The notes under the pieces are model-generated. The model searched no databases, was not told the origin of the DNA, and saw only the letters and a list, made by a program, of their open reading frames with translations. Below are positions 53,207 through 64,000 of a stretch of DNA of 64,000 nucleotides, piece by piece (within the stretch, counting starts at the first letter, position 1; each line of letters begins with the position of its first letter). Where the stretch lies: NCBI GenBank assembly GCA_026119855.1, contig JAOWBW010000385.1:620001-684000 (forward strand), written 5' to 3'. The stretch comes from Campanula takesimana (lineage: Eukaryota > Streptophyta > Magnoliopsida > Asterales > Campanulaceae). A program made the translations under genes and the position numbers.

Positions 53207-54793
53207 CCCGTTCATGTTGATTATTTCAATACATAATCATGTTCCATGTGTATAAATTGTTTATATGCCTAGAATGATTTGAATATTGGGATTGTGATGT
53301 TTATGTGTTTTATGCGTTTATGTGGTTTACTGTTTTATAAATTTTAATCGCACTATTCAATCGCAATAAAATTATGTTGGATTTGAAATTGTTTGGATCA
53401 TCAATTTTTTGATTTGATCAAAGTTTTGATAATCTAAGAGATTCATGAATGAATTGTTCATTCAAGGTTCTGATGTTCATGATGATTGGATCATCAAGAA
53501 CACCAAATCCTAATCGAATCAGGGAAAAACAATTTTGAGACAAATTTTTGAAACTTGAAAAACTGATCAGATTTTCAGAGAGGTCCGACCGGACCTAGTA
53601 CAAGACCCGGCCGGACCTACGGGTCTGGAGTGGGTCCGTGGCTGGGGTTTGGGGTGAATCGAAAAATCTGAACTGATTTTCCAGAAGGTCCGACCGGACC
53701 AATAAAAGGACCCGACCGGGCCCTCGGGTCTGGTGCGGGGATTTGTTTGGTCGTGGTATGGATTTGTGGTTTGATCATTCCTATTTGTTTTGATCTTATG
53801 ATTCTTAGATTTGATCAAGGTTTGGATGGCTAGCCTACGTTCATCGATACTGTGTTTCTCAAACTTGATCATTATCAAGGATTCAAAGATAAAACGAAGT
53901 TAGAATTATGAAGAGTTCATAATTGCTAAAATTGAGAAACAATAATTCTTGATTCAATATTGTAGATCTATGTGGAATTGTGGATGCAATTGGCCTACGT
54001 TCATCGAGACCATCTATTGCTTAGTTTTGGCCACATAGACTACTTTCTTGGTTTCTTGAATTAGTGCGGAATTGTGTTTGCCTTATGGCTTAGTTCGGCC
54101 GCACGTATTGTTGTCTTGATTTGGAGATGATGACCAAAGTTTGAATAGTCTCATCTTTATAATTATAGAGAAACCAATGACACATAATATCATGCTTAAA
54201 TTAATAGAGATTAATTTAGTGACTAAACTTGATGTGTAACATGTTTATTTTATGTGATCATAAATGTGTTATATGCTATATGTTGTGAACCTTCATTAAA
54301 ATTTAAGTTCCGTGCCAATCCATAATTAAAACACTTGTGAGTACATGGATAGTTTTATGTGGGCTCTGCCAAAGCAAGGTGCATTAATTCTATTCATCTA
54401 TTAGCAAGATGAGGAAAGAGTGATTCATATACGTTTAAAATGGTTTGACTTAATTAGGCTATCAAAAGACAAAGTTTTGGGCCTAAGGCACAGATGAGAT
54501 TAAAACATGTTAGACATATGATGTCTAAAATCTCATAAAAGATCTAAGAGTCATATATGATATGATTGACAAGGAGTTGTCTACCTAATTAATTTGATTT
54601 TGAGCAGTATCGCCAAAGTGGACTTGAAATTAAATTAAAATTGGATCTTATCCCATTTAAATTATATTATACATTGGATGTATATGAAGGTTATATAATT
54701 TAGTGGGAGTATTTATGAAATACTAATATTTGTAATATCTTTAAAACTAAGTTGGTACTTATATTTAATTATATGTTTGCATAATTGTAGATA
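53207..54793 (+). other. Leader of copia B
   Basis: About 1.6 kb without an ORF. GC-rich palindromic phrases (GGTCCGACCGGACC at 53583 and 53687; GGCCGGACC nearby) lie at 53582-53730. The phrase GGCCTACGTTCATCGAGACC and relatives occur at about 53832 and 53991. No gene seen. Confidence 0.75.
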
Positions 54794-55433
54794 ATGGATC
54801 AAAGTATAAACTTATCATTGCGATCTATTCTTGAGAAAGAAAAACTTCAAGAAAATGGAGCTAACTACATAGATTGGATCTGTAGCCTTAGAATTGTTCT
54901 AAAGCATGAGGACAAGCTCTATATTCTTGATGAGCCCGTTCCTGAATATGAACCTGCTTCTAATGCACCCAAGGATGAGAGAAACACCTGCAAGAAACAC
55001 AAAAGTGATTCTCGTGAGGTGGGTTGTCTTATGCTTACGGCCATGTGTCCAGCCAGGGTTTCAGAAGACTCTTGAACACTTGGAGGCATTTGACCTTGCT
55101 GCTTCGTTGAAAGATATGTTTCAAGAACAAGCAAGGCAAGAGAGGTTCGACACTATAACTGCCTTGGTCTCATGCAAGATGAGCGAAGGACAGTCTGTGG
55201 GCCCTCGTGTTTTGAAGATGAAGGCTCATTTTGAGCACCTAGAGAGGCTTGGCCATCCCATTGATGTTGAGTTGGCCACTGATTTTATTCTTAATTCATT
55301 GCCCAAAAGCTATAATCAGTTCGTCATGAACTTTAATATGCATGGGATGGATAAGTCCCTGTCTGAGTTGCATGGGATGCTTAAGACAGCGGAAAAGAAA
55401 ATCGGTAAAGAGGCCGCTCCCGTACTCATATGA
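54794..55433 (+). pseudogene. Copia B gag, one frameshift
   Basis: Begins MDQSINLSLRSILEKEKLQE with the usual DWICSLRIVLKHEDKLYIL. A frameshift at about 55050-55070 moves to the second part (TLEHLEAFDLAASLKDMFQE, CKMSEGQSVGPRVLKMKAHF, LNSLPKSYNQFVMNFNMHGM). The zinc knuckle and the protease start are missing at 55430-55437, where gag joins directly to the end of the protease region, a deletion of several hundred bases. Confidence 0.88.
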
Positions 55434-55842
55434 TGTCATTTTACCTAGCGGATTAATTCTTGTTTTGAACAATTGTTATTACGTTCCGGATTTAAGTAGA
55501 AATATTATTTCAATTTCTTGTTTGGATAATGAAGATTATAGTTTTCTTATTAAGAATAAGAAGTTTTCTATTTATTTAAATGAGATACTTTATTGTACTG
55601 CATGTTCATTTAATGGCCTTTATGTTCTTGATGTTGAAAGTGGGAATAATGAGAATATTTATAATGTAAATAAGAAATCCAAACCTAATGATGTAAATCA
55701 TACTTATTTGTGGCATTGCCGTCTTGGTCATATTAATGAGAAGCGTATCTCAAAACTCCATGGGGACGGACTTTTAGATTCGCATGATTTTGAATCATAT
55801 GAAACTTGTGAGTCCTGTTTACTTTGAAAGACGACAAAGACA
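55434..55842 (+). pseudogene. Copia B protease end and GAG-pre-integrase
   Basis: LPSGLILVLNNCYYVPDLSR and IISISCLDNEDYSF are the C-terminal protease region. HTYLWHCRLGHINEKRISKL and FESYETCESCLL are the GAG-pre-integrase with its zinc-binding residues. A TGA follows at 55825-55827, then KTTKTPF, at which copia A is inserted. Confidence 0.85.
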
Positions 55843-55847
55843 CCTTT
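55843..55847 (+). other. Target duplication CCTTT, left copy (copia A)
   Basis: CCTTT here and at 63897-63901 on the other side of copia A. Removing copia A and one copy joins the copia B coding sequence in frame. Confidence 0.93.
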
Positions 55848-57309
55848 TGTTGGTGTTGGTGCCCTAGGCACGTTTGTTAAACGTTGTATAAGTTGTCATT
55901 TTATTCATGATGATAAAGAGATATTAAGATTATTGTTTTTGCTCATGTTTGCCTATAATAATCTCCGTCCCTAGAGCTTGTTAAGCACTATTATAAAGGC
56001 TAAATGATCATGGGATGATCATGTTAGATTTATGGGTACTTGTTTGGAACAAGGTGCTGGACATGACCCGTGGTATGAGATTTATGTCATGGTCGATGTC
56101 ATATATAAATCTCATATTAGTTATGTCATTTGAATCCTTAGACATGAAGTTATTATAGTCTTCCACTTGATGAAGATTATGTTTGACATATTCAAACGTT
56201 ACCCTTAACCAGGTAGCCATAAAGGGTATGATTGGCATAACCGGATTCACGTAGGGAAGAATAATAAGCTAAATGGATTTGTCCCACTTCGGAGAGATGT
56301 CAAGCTTGGGCCTCTCGTAGGAATGATGTTGATGAAATGTTTGGCCAAACTCAAATGGATTGATTGGATCAATGTCATTTGGATTATCAACATATTCGGA
56401 ATCGAGAAAGTATTGAACAAAAACAAGTTGACTCTTGACCATGACTTGTGTTCAATGACATCGTGGACAAATGGATTGTAACATGTTCTAAAAGAATGCG
56501 AACTTGTATCTAGTTACACTATTTGGGTAGGTATGATGGTTTGCTAGAACCTAACCATATCTTATGGTTTCATGTTTGAACCTATTGCCAACTTAGTGTA
56601 ATCCTAGAGGGTTACACACAAATAGAACGAATCTAAAAGGACAAAATTAGAATTTGGCAGAAACCGGTGTGCTCGGGAGCGCAGATTAAAGGACTCGGCC
56701 TAGCAGCTCGGCCGAGCACTTTAAAAGGAGCGGCCGAGCAACCGCTGGAAGGCTGATTTGGAAAGTTTCGAACTATGACGGGATTTAGACTCAAAGACCT
56801 TAAAGGTTAAGAACTTGTGAGTATAAATAGATGTTCAAACACCCCAAATCAGACCTAGTGATTATCTTATGTTTGTGAGTGCCTCCAAAGAGTTTGAGAG
56901 GATGAATTCCTGTTCTAAGACATCCCCAGATTGAAGAACAAGAATATCACATACAGAACAAGAATATCACATACAAAATAATTCCATATAGTTCTACATA
57001 TCATGAAAGCGTGTTTTGTGATTTGGTCTAGCAACCAAGATCAAGTGTTCTTGATATTCGTTCGTGGTGTGGATACCGCTAGAGGGTGAAACTTATCATC
57101 TTCAAAGTTCGTGATTCTTGCTATGTTCGTGATCAAGCTTTCAAGCCTCTATCGAATTCAAGGTTGCAAAATCAAAGGCATCAAGGGTTAGTATTCTAGT
57201 ATTCATTATGTTGTATTTGACTTAATCATATGAATGGATCTATGGGCTTTGGGTTTCATTAAATTTTAAATGCTTAATTCCACTGCGCATGTTACTACGA
57301 AACCCAACA
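55848..57309 (+). mobile_element. 5' LTR of copia A (1462 bp)
   Basis: Begins TGTTGGTGTTGGTGCC, ends AAACCCAACA. TATAAATAG at 56822-56830. A GC cluster at 56668-56745 includes the perfect palindrome GCTCGGCCGAGC (56706-56717), identical to that in the LTR of copia C. Confidence 0.93.
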
Positions 57310-57322
57310 GTGGTATCAGAGC

Positions 57323-58939
57323 CCCGTTCATGTTGATTATTTCAATACTAGATCATGTTGTGTGCATATAAATTGTTTATGTGCCTAGCATGATATGAAT
57401 ATTAGGATTATGATGTTTATGTGTTATATGTGTTTTATGTGGTTTATTGTTTATAAACTATAATCGCACTATTCAATCGCAATATAAATTTTGGTGGATT
57501 TAAAATTGTTTGGATTATCAATTTTTGATTGGATCAAAGTTTTGATATTCTAGGGATTCAAGAATAAATGGTTTATTCAAGGTTTTGATGATCATGGTGA
57601 TTGGATTACCAAGAACACCAAATCCTAATTGAATCGGAAAAAACAATTTTGAGATAAATTTTAAGAACTTTAAAAATTTTGTAATTTTTGATGGGGTCCG
57701 ACTGGACCCATGCAGAGACCCGGCCGGACCTAGGGTTTTGGCGCGGGGGCTCGTGCTAGGGTTTGGGTTGGACTTTAGGGTTTAATTTTCCTATTTGTTT
57801 TAGTCTTGTGATTCTAAGATTGGTTCAAAGTTTGGATGGCTAATCTACGGTCATCGAGATTGTGTTTCCCAAACTTGATCGCAATCAAAGTTTCAAAGAT
57901 AAAACGAAATTAGAATTATGAAGAGTTCATAATTGCTAAAATTGATAAACAAAGTTCTTGATTCAAAGATTGGAGATCCATGTGGAATTGTGGATTCAAT
58001 TGGCCTACGTTCATCGAGACCATCTATTGCTTAGTTTCGGCCACATGGACTACTTTCTTGGTTTCTTGAATTAGTGCGGGATTGTGGTTGCCAATGACTT
58101 AGTTCGACCGCACTTCTTGTTGTCTTGATTTGGAGATGATAACCAAAGTTCAAATAGCCTCATCCTCATAATTATAGAGAAACTAATGACACATAAATAT
58201 TATGCTTAAATTAATGATTATTAATTTAGTGGCTAAACTTGATGCGTAACATATTTATCTTGTGTGCTCATAAATGTGTTGTATGCTATATGGTGATGAA
58301 CCTTCAAAGAAAGTTTAAGTTTTTTTTGCCATGCCATGATTAAAACACTTGTTAGTATATGAGTAAATCAATATAGTTTCGCCTCCGAGAGGTACATTGA
58401 CTTTATTTATGTATGCGCAAGATAGATAATGTGGGCACGCCCCACGCGAGGCACATTAACTATGCGTTTAAAATGGTTGAACTTAACAAGGCGTCAAAAC
58501 ATTTTTGGGCCTAGGCAAAAGATGAGATTAAACATGCTTTTGAAATTGGATCCCTAAGAATCATATAAGATATGATTGACAAGAAATTTTTTACCTAATT
58601 AATTTGATTTTGAGCGGTGCGCCAAAGCGTACTTGAAATTAAATTAAAGTTGGATCTTAGCCCAATATCACAAGAATCTCATAAAAGGATCTAAGAGTCA
58701 TATGAGATATGATTGACATAATCGTCTACCTAATTAATTTAATTTTGTGTAATCCGCCTCTTTGACTTAAAATTAAATTAAAGTTGGATCTTATCCCATT
58801 TAAATTATATTATACATTGGATGTATAAGAAGGTTATATAATTTAGTGGGAGTATTTTTTGGAAAAATACATTATTTTATCTCTTTAATGAGATTGGTAC
58901 TTGTAAATTTTTTTGGAAATTTTGCATGAGTTGTAGATA
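57323..58939 (+). other. Leader of copia A with tandem duplication
   Basis: A leader of 1.6 kb, homologous to that of copia B. GGTCCGACTGGACC and CGGCCGGACC lie at 57695-57730. A segment of about 139 bp is duplicated (starts 58548 and 58687), whereas copia B has one copy (about 54530-54657). No gene seen. Confidence 0.75.
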
Positions 58940-59640
58940 ATGACAACTAAAATCGTTGCGATTAATCCGTGATAAGGATAAAGCTTCAAGAGAATGGTAC
59001 AAACTTCATGGATTGGATCCTGAGCCTAAGAATCGTTCTAAGGCAAGAAGATGGGTTGTACATTCTTTATGAGCCTATTCCTAAAGAACCCATTGCCGGA
59101 GTAGACAATCACAAGAATCATGAGTATGATTCTAGGAATGTGAGTTGTCTCATGCTCGCAATTATGTGCTCAAAACTCCAACGAAGTTTGGAACTTGTGG
59201 AAGCCTATTGGATAGGCGTGGAGTTGAGTTACATGTTTCAAAGAGCAATCTAAGAAAGAGAGGTATAAAACCATCGTTGCATTCACTACTTGCAAAAGAA
59301 GTAAAGGGCAATAAATGGAACCTCACATGCTTAAGATGAAAGGCTACGTAGAGTATCTTGAGAAACTTGGCATTCCAATTGGATTGGAGTTAGCCATGGA
59401 TCTTATTCTTAGTTCATTGCCTAAAGAGTTATAATCACTTTGTGATGAAATATAACATACTTAGAATGAATAAGAATATATCCGAGTTGCATTAACATGC
59501 TGAAAATTACAGAGATGAAGATAGTGGAGAAAGGTTCTCCAATACTCATGGTTCATGATGGAAAAGGGTCAAGTGCCAAAGGAAATGTAAGACAAAGGTT
59601 GTCAAACCTAAAGGAAAGAATTGTTGTTAAAATAATAACT
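58940..59640 (+). pseudogene. Copia A gag, decayed
   Basis: The start codon at 58940 is followed by a changed frame; from 58969 the residues KLQENGTNFMDWILSLRIVL match copia B gag. Further pieces to about 59470 (MLKMKGYVEYLEKLG-like, FNSLPK-like) are in several frames. No zinc knuckle remains. Confidence 0.8.
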
Positions 59641-61977
59641 CTAATTGATGCAATTTGGTAAAATGGCAATTGGATTGACCATTTAGAATTGTAGTCAAAA
59701 TTTTAGATGATCAATGAAAGGATTGGTAGTGAGACTACCACTCAGGATATTTATGTTATAAATTAATCTTTCTAACTTTAATTATTGGGTATTGGATACC
59801 GGATATGGATCCCACATTTGTATAAATGTGCAATAATTAGTAAATTGAAAGACTACTTATAGTAAAGTTTGACCTACGAATGGTAATGATGCAACGGTTG
59901 TAGAATTGTTCGTGGAACACTTGTAAAGTGACTTTACTCATGAAGTAGAAAAATATTATTTTGTTATAAGATAATGAAAGATATTTATTTTTTATTTGGA
60001 ATAAGAAAGATGCTTTATTTATTATGATTTACTTCATTGTGTTATCATATAAATAAATCTTATATATCCTAAATCTTAAAGAACGAAATAATAAATGAGA
60101 CTATAACATAGTAATCAAATTCCTTATGCATTATTGTTTTGATCAAATAAATAAGAGATGCATATCTAAAATTCCATGGGACGGAGTTTTAGAATCATAT
60201 GATTTATGCAAAACTTATTTACTTTGACCAAGATATCTTTTACTATGATTGGTAAAAGGCTAATATCTTACTTGACCTAATACATTTCGATGTATATGGT
60301 GCATTAAGAAGCAATGCTAAAAGAGAATTTTGGTTATACCTGGTAAAACTGTTCAAAGATTCTGATTGGATCATGATGATGAATAATTGAACCAAGAATT
60401 TGACAGTCATCATTAAAGTGGTGAAATGGTTTCACAAATTAACTTCACTAAGAAAATCATTCTAAATGATGTGTCTGCGTGGAAGCATGAGAACTTTATT
60501 GGATATGGTTCATTGGATGACAAAGTCAAATAGATCTTCCATTAATTTTTTTGGAGTTATGTATTGGGAACCGCTTTAATTACACTAATTTGAGTTCCAT
60601 CAAAAGGAGGTTAAAAGATGAAAGAAAACTGGGTTTGTCTTTCAAGAAGATTTAAGATGGTGAGACCTTTTGGAAAGGAGCTGTCTGGGACACACTCACA
60701 TTTAAATCTAATAAATACATATTTTATGGGATATCCTAAAGAAACTTGAGGATATTAATTTTGCTCGTAAGAAACAAATGGTTTGTTACTTATGATGGTA
60801 CTTTTCTAGATAAATGGTTTATCTCTAAAAGAACCAGTGGGAGTAAAATATATCTCGAATGGTTTGAGACCCAGAAGATAATATTTAACCTATGATGGAA
60901 GTTGAACAAACTTTCACAAGGGATTGTGAAAATCCGTTCAAGTTATACAAGCATTTGCATACATGATATGATACAATCTATTACAAGAAATATTGGATAT
61001 TTCGAAATAGAAAGTATTGAGGTAAAGTACATTGAGAATGAAGTATTTACCACCTATCAAAGATGCAATGTCCGCTCCACACTTAGATTAATGACTTGGA
61101 GTCATAAAATCTAAAAGACAATCCATGTGTAATAATCAAGTTTGGAACTTGATCATTCTAACCTAAGGTGTAAAAATTAAAAGGATAAGAATGTATTTTC
61201 TTGGAGAAAACTCACATGGGTAGCAAGGAAACATACTAGAATTCTCATAGTCACATCTTCATATTTGGAATATCAAATTTGAGGAAAGGATGTCAAAACA
61301 ACGTTCCTTAACGGGAACTCACTTAAGGATGTATTGGATACAACCTAAAGGTTTTGATAGTAAAAAAAATTCTAATAAAGTATGTAAGTTGCAAAAATTC
61401 ATGGGATGGATTGAAGCAAGATTTTTGGGAGTTGGAATCTTCGTTTTGATGAATCAAAGAGATTTGCTTTATCAAGAACGAAGATGAATCTTGTATACAC
61501 AAGAAGATTAGTGGGAGAATAGTGCTATTCCTTATTTAATATGTGGATGACATATTGCTCATTAGAAACGACATTCCTACACGTAGGAAAGTACTTCGCA
61601 ATGAAAGATATGGAAGAAACTACATATGTCATTGGCATCAAGGAAGCTAATTGGTTTAAGCCAAAGTACATACATTGACAAGGTCATTAGAAGGTTCCAC
61701 ATGGAAATTCTAAGAGAGGACAGTTGCCAATGTTACATGTAGTTTTTCTATGCAAAGAATCAAATGTCCTAAGACAAATGATGAGCATGAGAAAATGAAT
61801 AGGATGCCATTTACTTCGGTAATTGGATTGATCATGCCATGATAAGTACTAAGCCGGATATATCTAATGCTTGGAGCATGACGAGTAGATATCAATCTGA
61901 CACTAGTGAGAATCACTGGATGGCTATGAAAGCGATTCTTAAGAACTTGAGAAGGACTAAAGATTCGTTTATGATCT
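59641..61977 (+). pseudogene. Copia A protease, integrase and reverse transcriptase, decayed
   Basis: Islands in changing frames: WVLDTGYGSHICINV at about 59788 (protease DTG), LDLIHFDVYGALRSNAKREF near 60280 (integrase start), and KKNSNKVCKLQKF near 61365 (reverse transcriptase). YVDDILLI lies at 61540-61563, right after a TAA. Most of the rest is too decayed to assign. Confidence 0.75.
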
Positions 61978-62418
61978 ATGGAGGTATGGAAGATGATCTC
62001 GGATGCATGCTTCCAAACCAACAAAGATGATAAAAGATCGCAATCAGGTTTTGTGCATATGTCGAATAGTGGAACTATAAGTTGGAATGGTTCCAAGCAG
62101 AGTATAGTCACTAATTCTACAACTAAAACTAAGTATATTGCTACATTGGATGCTGCAAAGGAAGCTGTTTGGACTAAGAAGTTCATTGGTGAACTTAAGA
62201 TGGTTCCTAGAATTGCTAATCAAATAGACCTTATTAGTGATAATAGTGGTGCTATCGATCAAGCAAAGGAACCAAGGGCACATCCTAAATCCAAACACAT
62301 ACTTAGGCGTTTTCATATTGTTCGAGAAATCGTTGATAAGAGAGACATAAATATATGCAAAGTACCAACTAATGACAACGTTACAGACACGCTAAACAAT
62401 GGGACTTCCACAAGCTAA
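61978..62418 (+). pseudogene. Copia A RNase H (C-terminal pol)
   Basis: DKRSQSGFVHMSNSGTISW, SKQSIVTNSTTKTKYIATLD, AAKEAVWTKKFIGELKMVP and SKHILRRFHIVREIVDKRD are typical copia RNase H residues. The usual Glu of the TEAEY motif is Lys (TKTKY), a key change. The frame stops at 62418, and TSTS replaces the usual end, followed by the polypurine tract. Confidence 0.88.
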
Positions 62419-62487
62419 ACATGATGGTCATGTTAGGTCCATGGGTATTGGATACCTAAGAGATTAGGCCTAGGGCAAGTGGGAGAT

Positions 62488-63896
62488 TGTTGGTGTTGGT
62501 GCCCTAGGCACGTTTGTTAAACGTTGTATAAGTTGTCATTTTATTCATGATGATAAAGAGATATTAAGATTATTGTTTTTGCTCATGTTTGCCTATAATA
62601 ATCTCCATCCCTAGAGCTTGTTAAGCACTAGTATAAAGGATAAATGATCATGGGATGATCATGTTAGATTTATGGGTACTTGTTTGGAACAAGGTACTGG
62701 ACATGACCCGCGGTATGAGATTTATGTCATGGTTGATGTCATATATAAATCTCATATTAGTTATGTCATTTGAATCCTTAGACATGAAGTTATTATAGTC
62801 TTCCACTTGATGAAGATTATGTTTGACATATTCAAACGTTACCCTTAACCATTGGCATAACCGGATTCACGTAGGGAAGAATAATAAGCTAAATGGATTT
62901 GTCCCACTTCGGAGAGATGTCAAGCTTGGGCCTCTCGTAGGAATGATGTTTATGAAATGTTTGTCCAAACTAAAATGGATTGATTGGATCAATGTCATTT
63001 GGATTATCAACATATTCGGAATCGAGAAAGTATTGAACAAAAACAAGTTGACTCTTGACCATGACTTGTGTTCAATGACATCGTGGACAAAGGGATTGTG
63101 ACATGTTCTAAAGGAATGCGAACTTGTATCTAGTTACACTATTTGGGTAGGTATGATGGTTTGCTAGAACCTAACCATATCTTATGGTTTCATGTTTGAA
63201 CCCATTGCCAACTTAGTGTAATCCTAGAGGGTTACACACAAATAGAACGAATCTGAAAGGACTAAATTAGAATTTGGCAGAAACCGGTGTGCTCGGGAGC
63301 GTAGATTAAAGGACTCGGCCGAGCACTTTAAAAGGAGCGGCCGAGCAACCGCTGGAAGGCTGATTTGGAAAGTTTCGAACTATGACAGGATTTAGACTCA
63401 AAGACCTTAAGGGTTAAGGACTTGTGAGTATAAATAGATGTTCAAACACCCCAAATCAGACCTAGTGATTATCTTATGTTTGTGAGTGCCTCCAAATAGT
63501 TTGAGAGGATGAATTCTTGTTCTAAGACATCCCTAGATTGAAGAACAAGAATATCACATACAAAATAATTCCATATAGTTCTACATATCATGAAAGCGTG
63601 TTTCGTGATTTGGTCTAGCAACCAAGATCAAGTGTTCTTGATATTCATTCGTGGTGTGGATACCGCTAGAGGGTGAAACTTATCATCTTCAAAGTTCATG
63701 ATTCTTGCTATGTTCGTGATCAAGCTTTCGAGCTTCTATCGAATTCAAGGTTGCAAAATCAAAGGCATCAAGGGTTAGTATTCTATTATTCATTATGTTG
63801 TATTTGACTTAATCATATGAATGGATCTATGGAGTTTGGGTTTCATTAAATTTTAAATGCTTAATTTCGCTGCGCATGTTACTACGAAACGCAACA
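62488..63896 (+). mobile_element. 3' LTR of copia A (1409 bp)
   Basis: Shorter than the 5' LTR by 53 bp because of three indels: about 20 bp near 62850, a 14-bp loss in the palindrome cluster near 63319, and about 20 bp near 63558. TATAAATAG at 63429-63437. The last bases are CGCAACA where the other LTR has CCCAACA. Confidence 0.93.
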
Positions 63897-63901
63897 CCTT
63901 T

Positions 63902-64000
63902 CACTAAGAGTAGTGAAAGTGCTAGTGACTTATTAGGACTCATACATAGTGATGTGTGTGGACCAATGAGCAGCAGTGCTAGGGGAGGATATTAATACTT
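63902..64000 (+). pseudogene. Copia B integrase, continuing out of the window
   Basis: After the target duplication the frame reads TKSSESASDLLGLIHSDVCG, the start of the copia integrase core with its first catalytic Asp. It continues GPMSSSARGGY and then a stop (TAA at about 63994). It continues the frame interrupted at 55847. Confidence 0.85.

Larger units (their letters stand above)
55848..63896 (+). mobile_element. Ty1/copia element A (8 kb), complete but decayed
   Basis: LTRs 55848-57309 and 62488-63896, target duplication CCTTT, primer site TGGTATCAGAGC at 57311-57322, polypurine tract CAAGTGGGAGAT before the 3' LTR. Gag and pol survive only as broken pieces. It is the innermost element of the nest F-box, C, F, B, A. 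Confidence 0.95.
51727..64000 (+). mobile_element. Ty1/copia element B (split by copia A, runs off the window)
   Basis: 5' LTR 51727-53193, primer site 53195-53206, long leader, gag (54794-55433), GAG-pre-integrase (to 55842), then copia A; integrase continues at 63902. It is inserted in the first visible exon of the antisense PMD gene in gypsy F (left flank TTTCT). LTR and leader are clearly homologous to those of copia A. Confidence 0.9.

Overview
The window reads as heterochromatic nuclear DNA of a eudicot plant. About nine tenths of it is transposable element sequence, mostly LTR retrotransposons nested inside one another. The only host gene recognised is an F-box gene (minus strand, At5g07610-like F-box-associated type), and it is dead: split by two separate LTR-element insertions and carrying an internal deletion and frameshifts. 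There is no sign of operons, bacterial genes or CRISPR. The plant lineage is inferred from the element families (Ty1/copia, Tat-type Ty3/gypsy, PIF/Harbinger), tRNA-iMet primer sites, GT-AG introns and TATA-box LTR promoters. I cannot name the species.

Layout, left to right. 1-7179: a minus-strand, probably non-autonomous Ty3/gypsy element (here G), with its 5' LTR at 5884-7179, a gag lacking its capsid part, and a long non-coding 3' part that ends in a 50-bp minisatellite; it is inserted in a copia element (H). 7180-10859: the 3' half of H, with an integrase tail, no reverse transcriptase, an env-like ORF start with its own TATA box, and the 3' LTR. 10860-12219: AT-rich intergenic DNA. 12220-15995: a nearly complete PIF/Harbinger DNA transposon with TAA target duplications, both ORFs frameshifted. 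15999-16407 and 36487-37067: the two remaining pieces of the F-box gene. Between them lies copia E (16408-36481, target duplication AGATG), which is itself split by the 14.1-kb copia D (20847-34971, minus strand, target duplication ATCTT). 37068 to the end: copia C cut the 5' part of the F-box gene; gypsy F (from 39684) sits in the C integrase; copia B (from 51727) sits in the 3' region of F; copia A (55848-63896, target duplication CCTTT) sits in the B integrase, and B resumes at 63902.

Three things stand out. (1) Downstream of pol, gypsy F and G carry small hairpins (CTAG-type stems, some with GNRA-like loops) whose paired bases change together between copies, followed by a second conserved motif ending in ACGTAGGC. 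(2) Gypsy F carries, antisense in its 3' region, a plant mobile domain (PMD) gene that still has two GT-AG introns, plus a second antisense ORF. (3) Copia D carries a 4.2-kb extra coding region downstream of pol, preceded by its own TATA box and CT-rich leader; H has the same arrangement. In addition, the LTRs and leaders of four unrelated copia elements hold clusters of short GC-rich palindromes with a shared CGGCCG core, and the gypsy elements have GCGCGC clusters in the equivalent places.

The order of events can be read from the nesting: F-box gene, then E and C; D into E; F into C, B into F, A into B; G into H. Most element ORFs are broken by TAG/TGA stops that look like C-to-T changes, and none of the LTR elements looks fully competent as sequenced.
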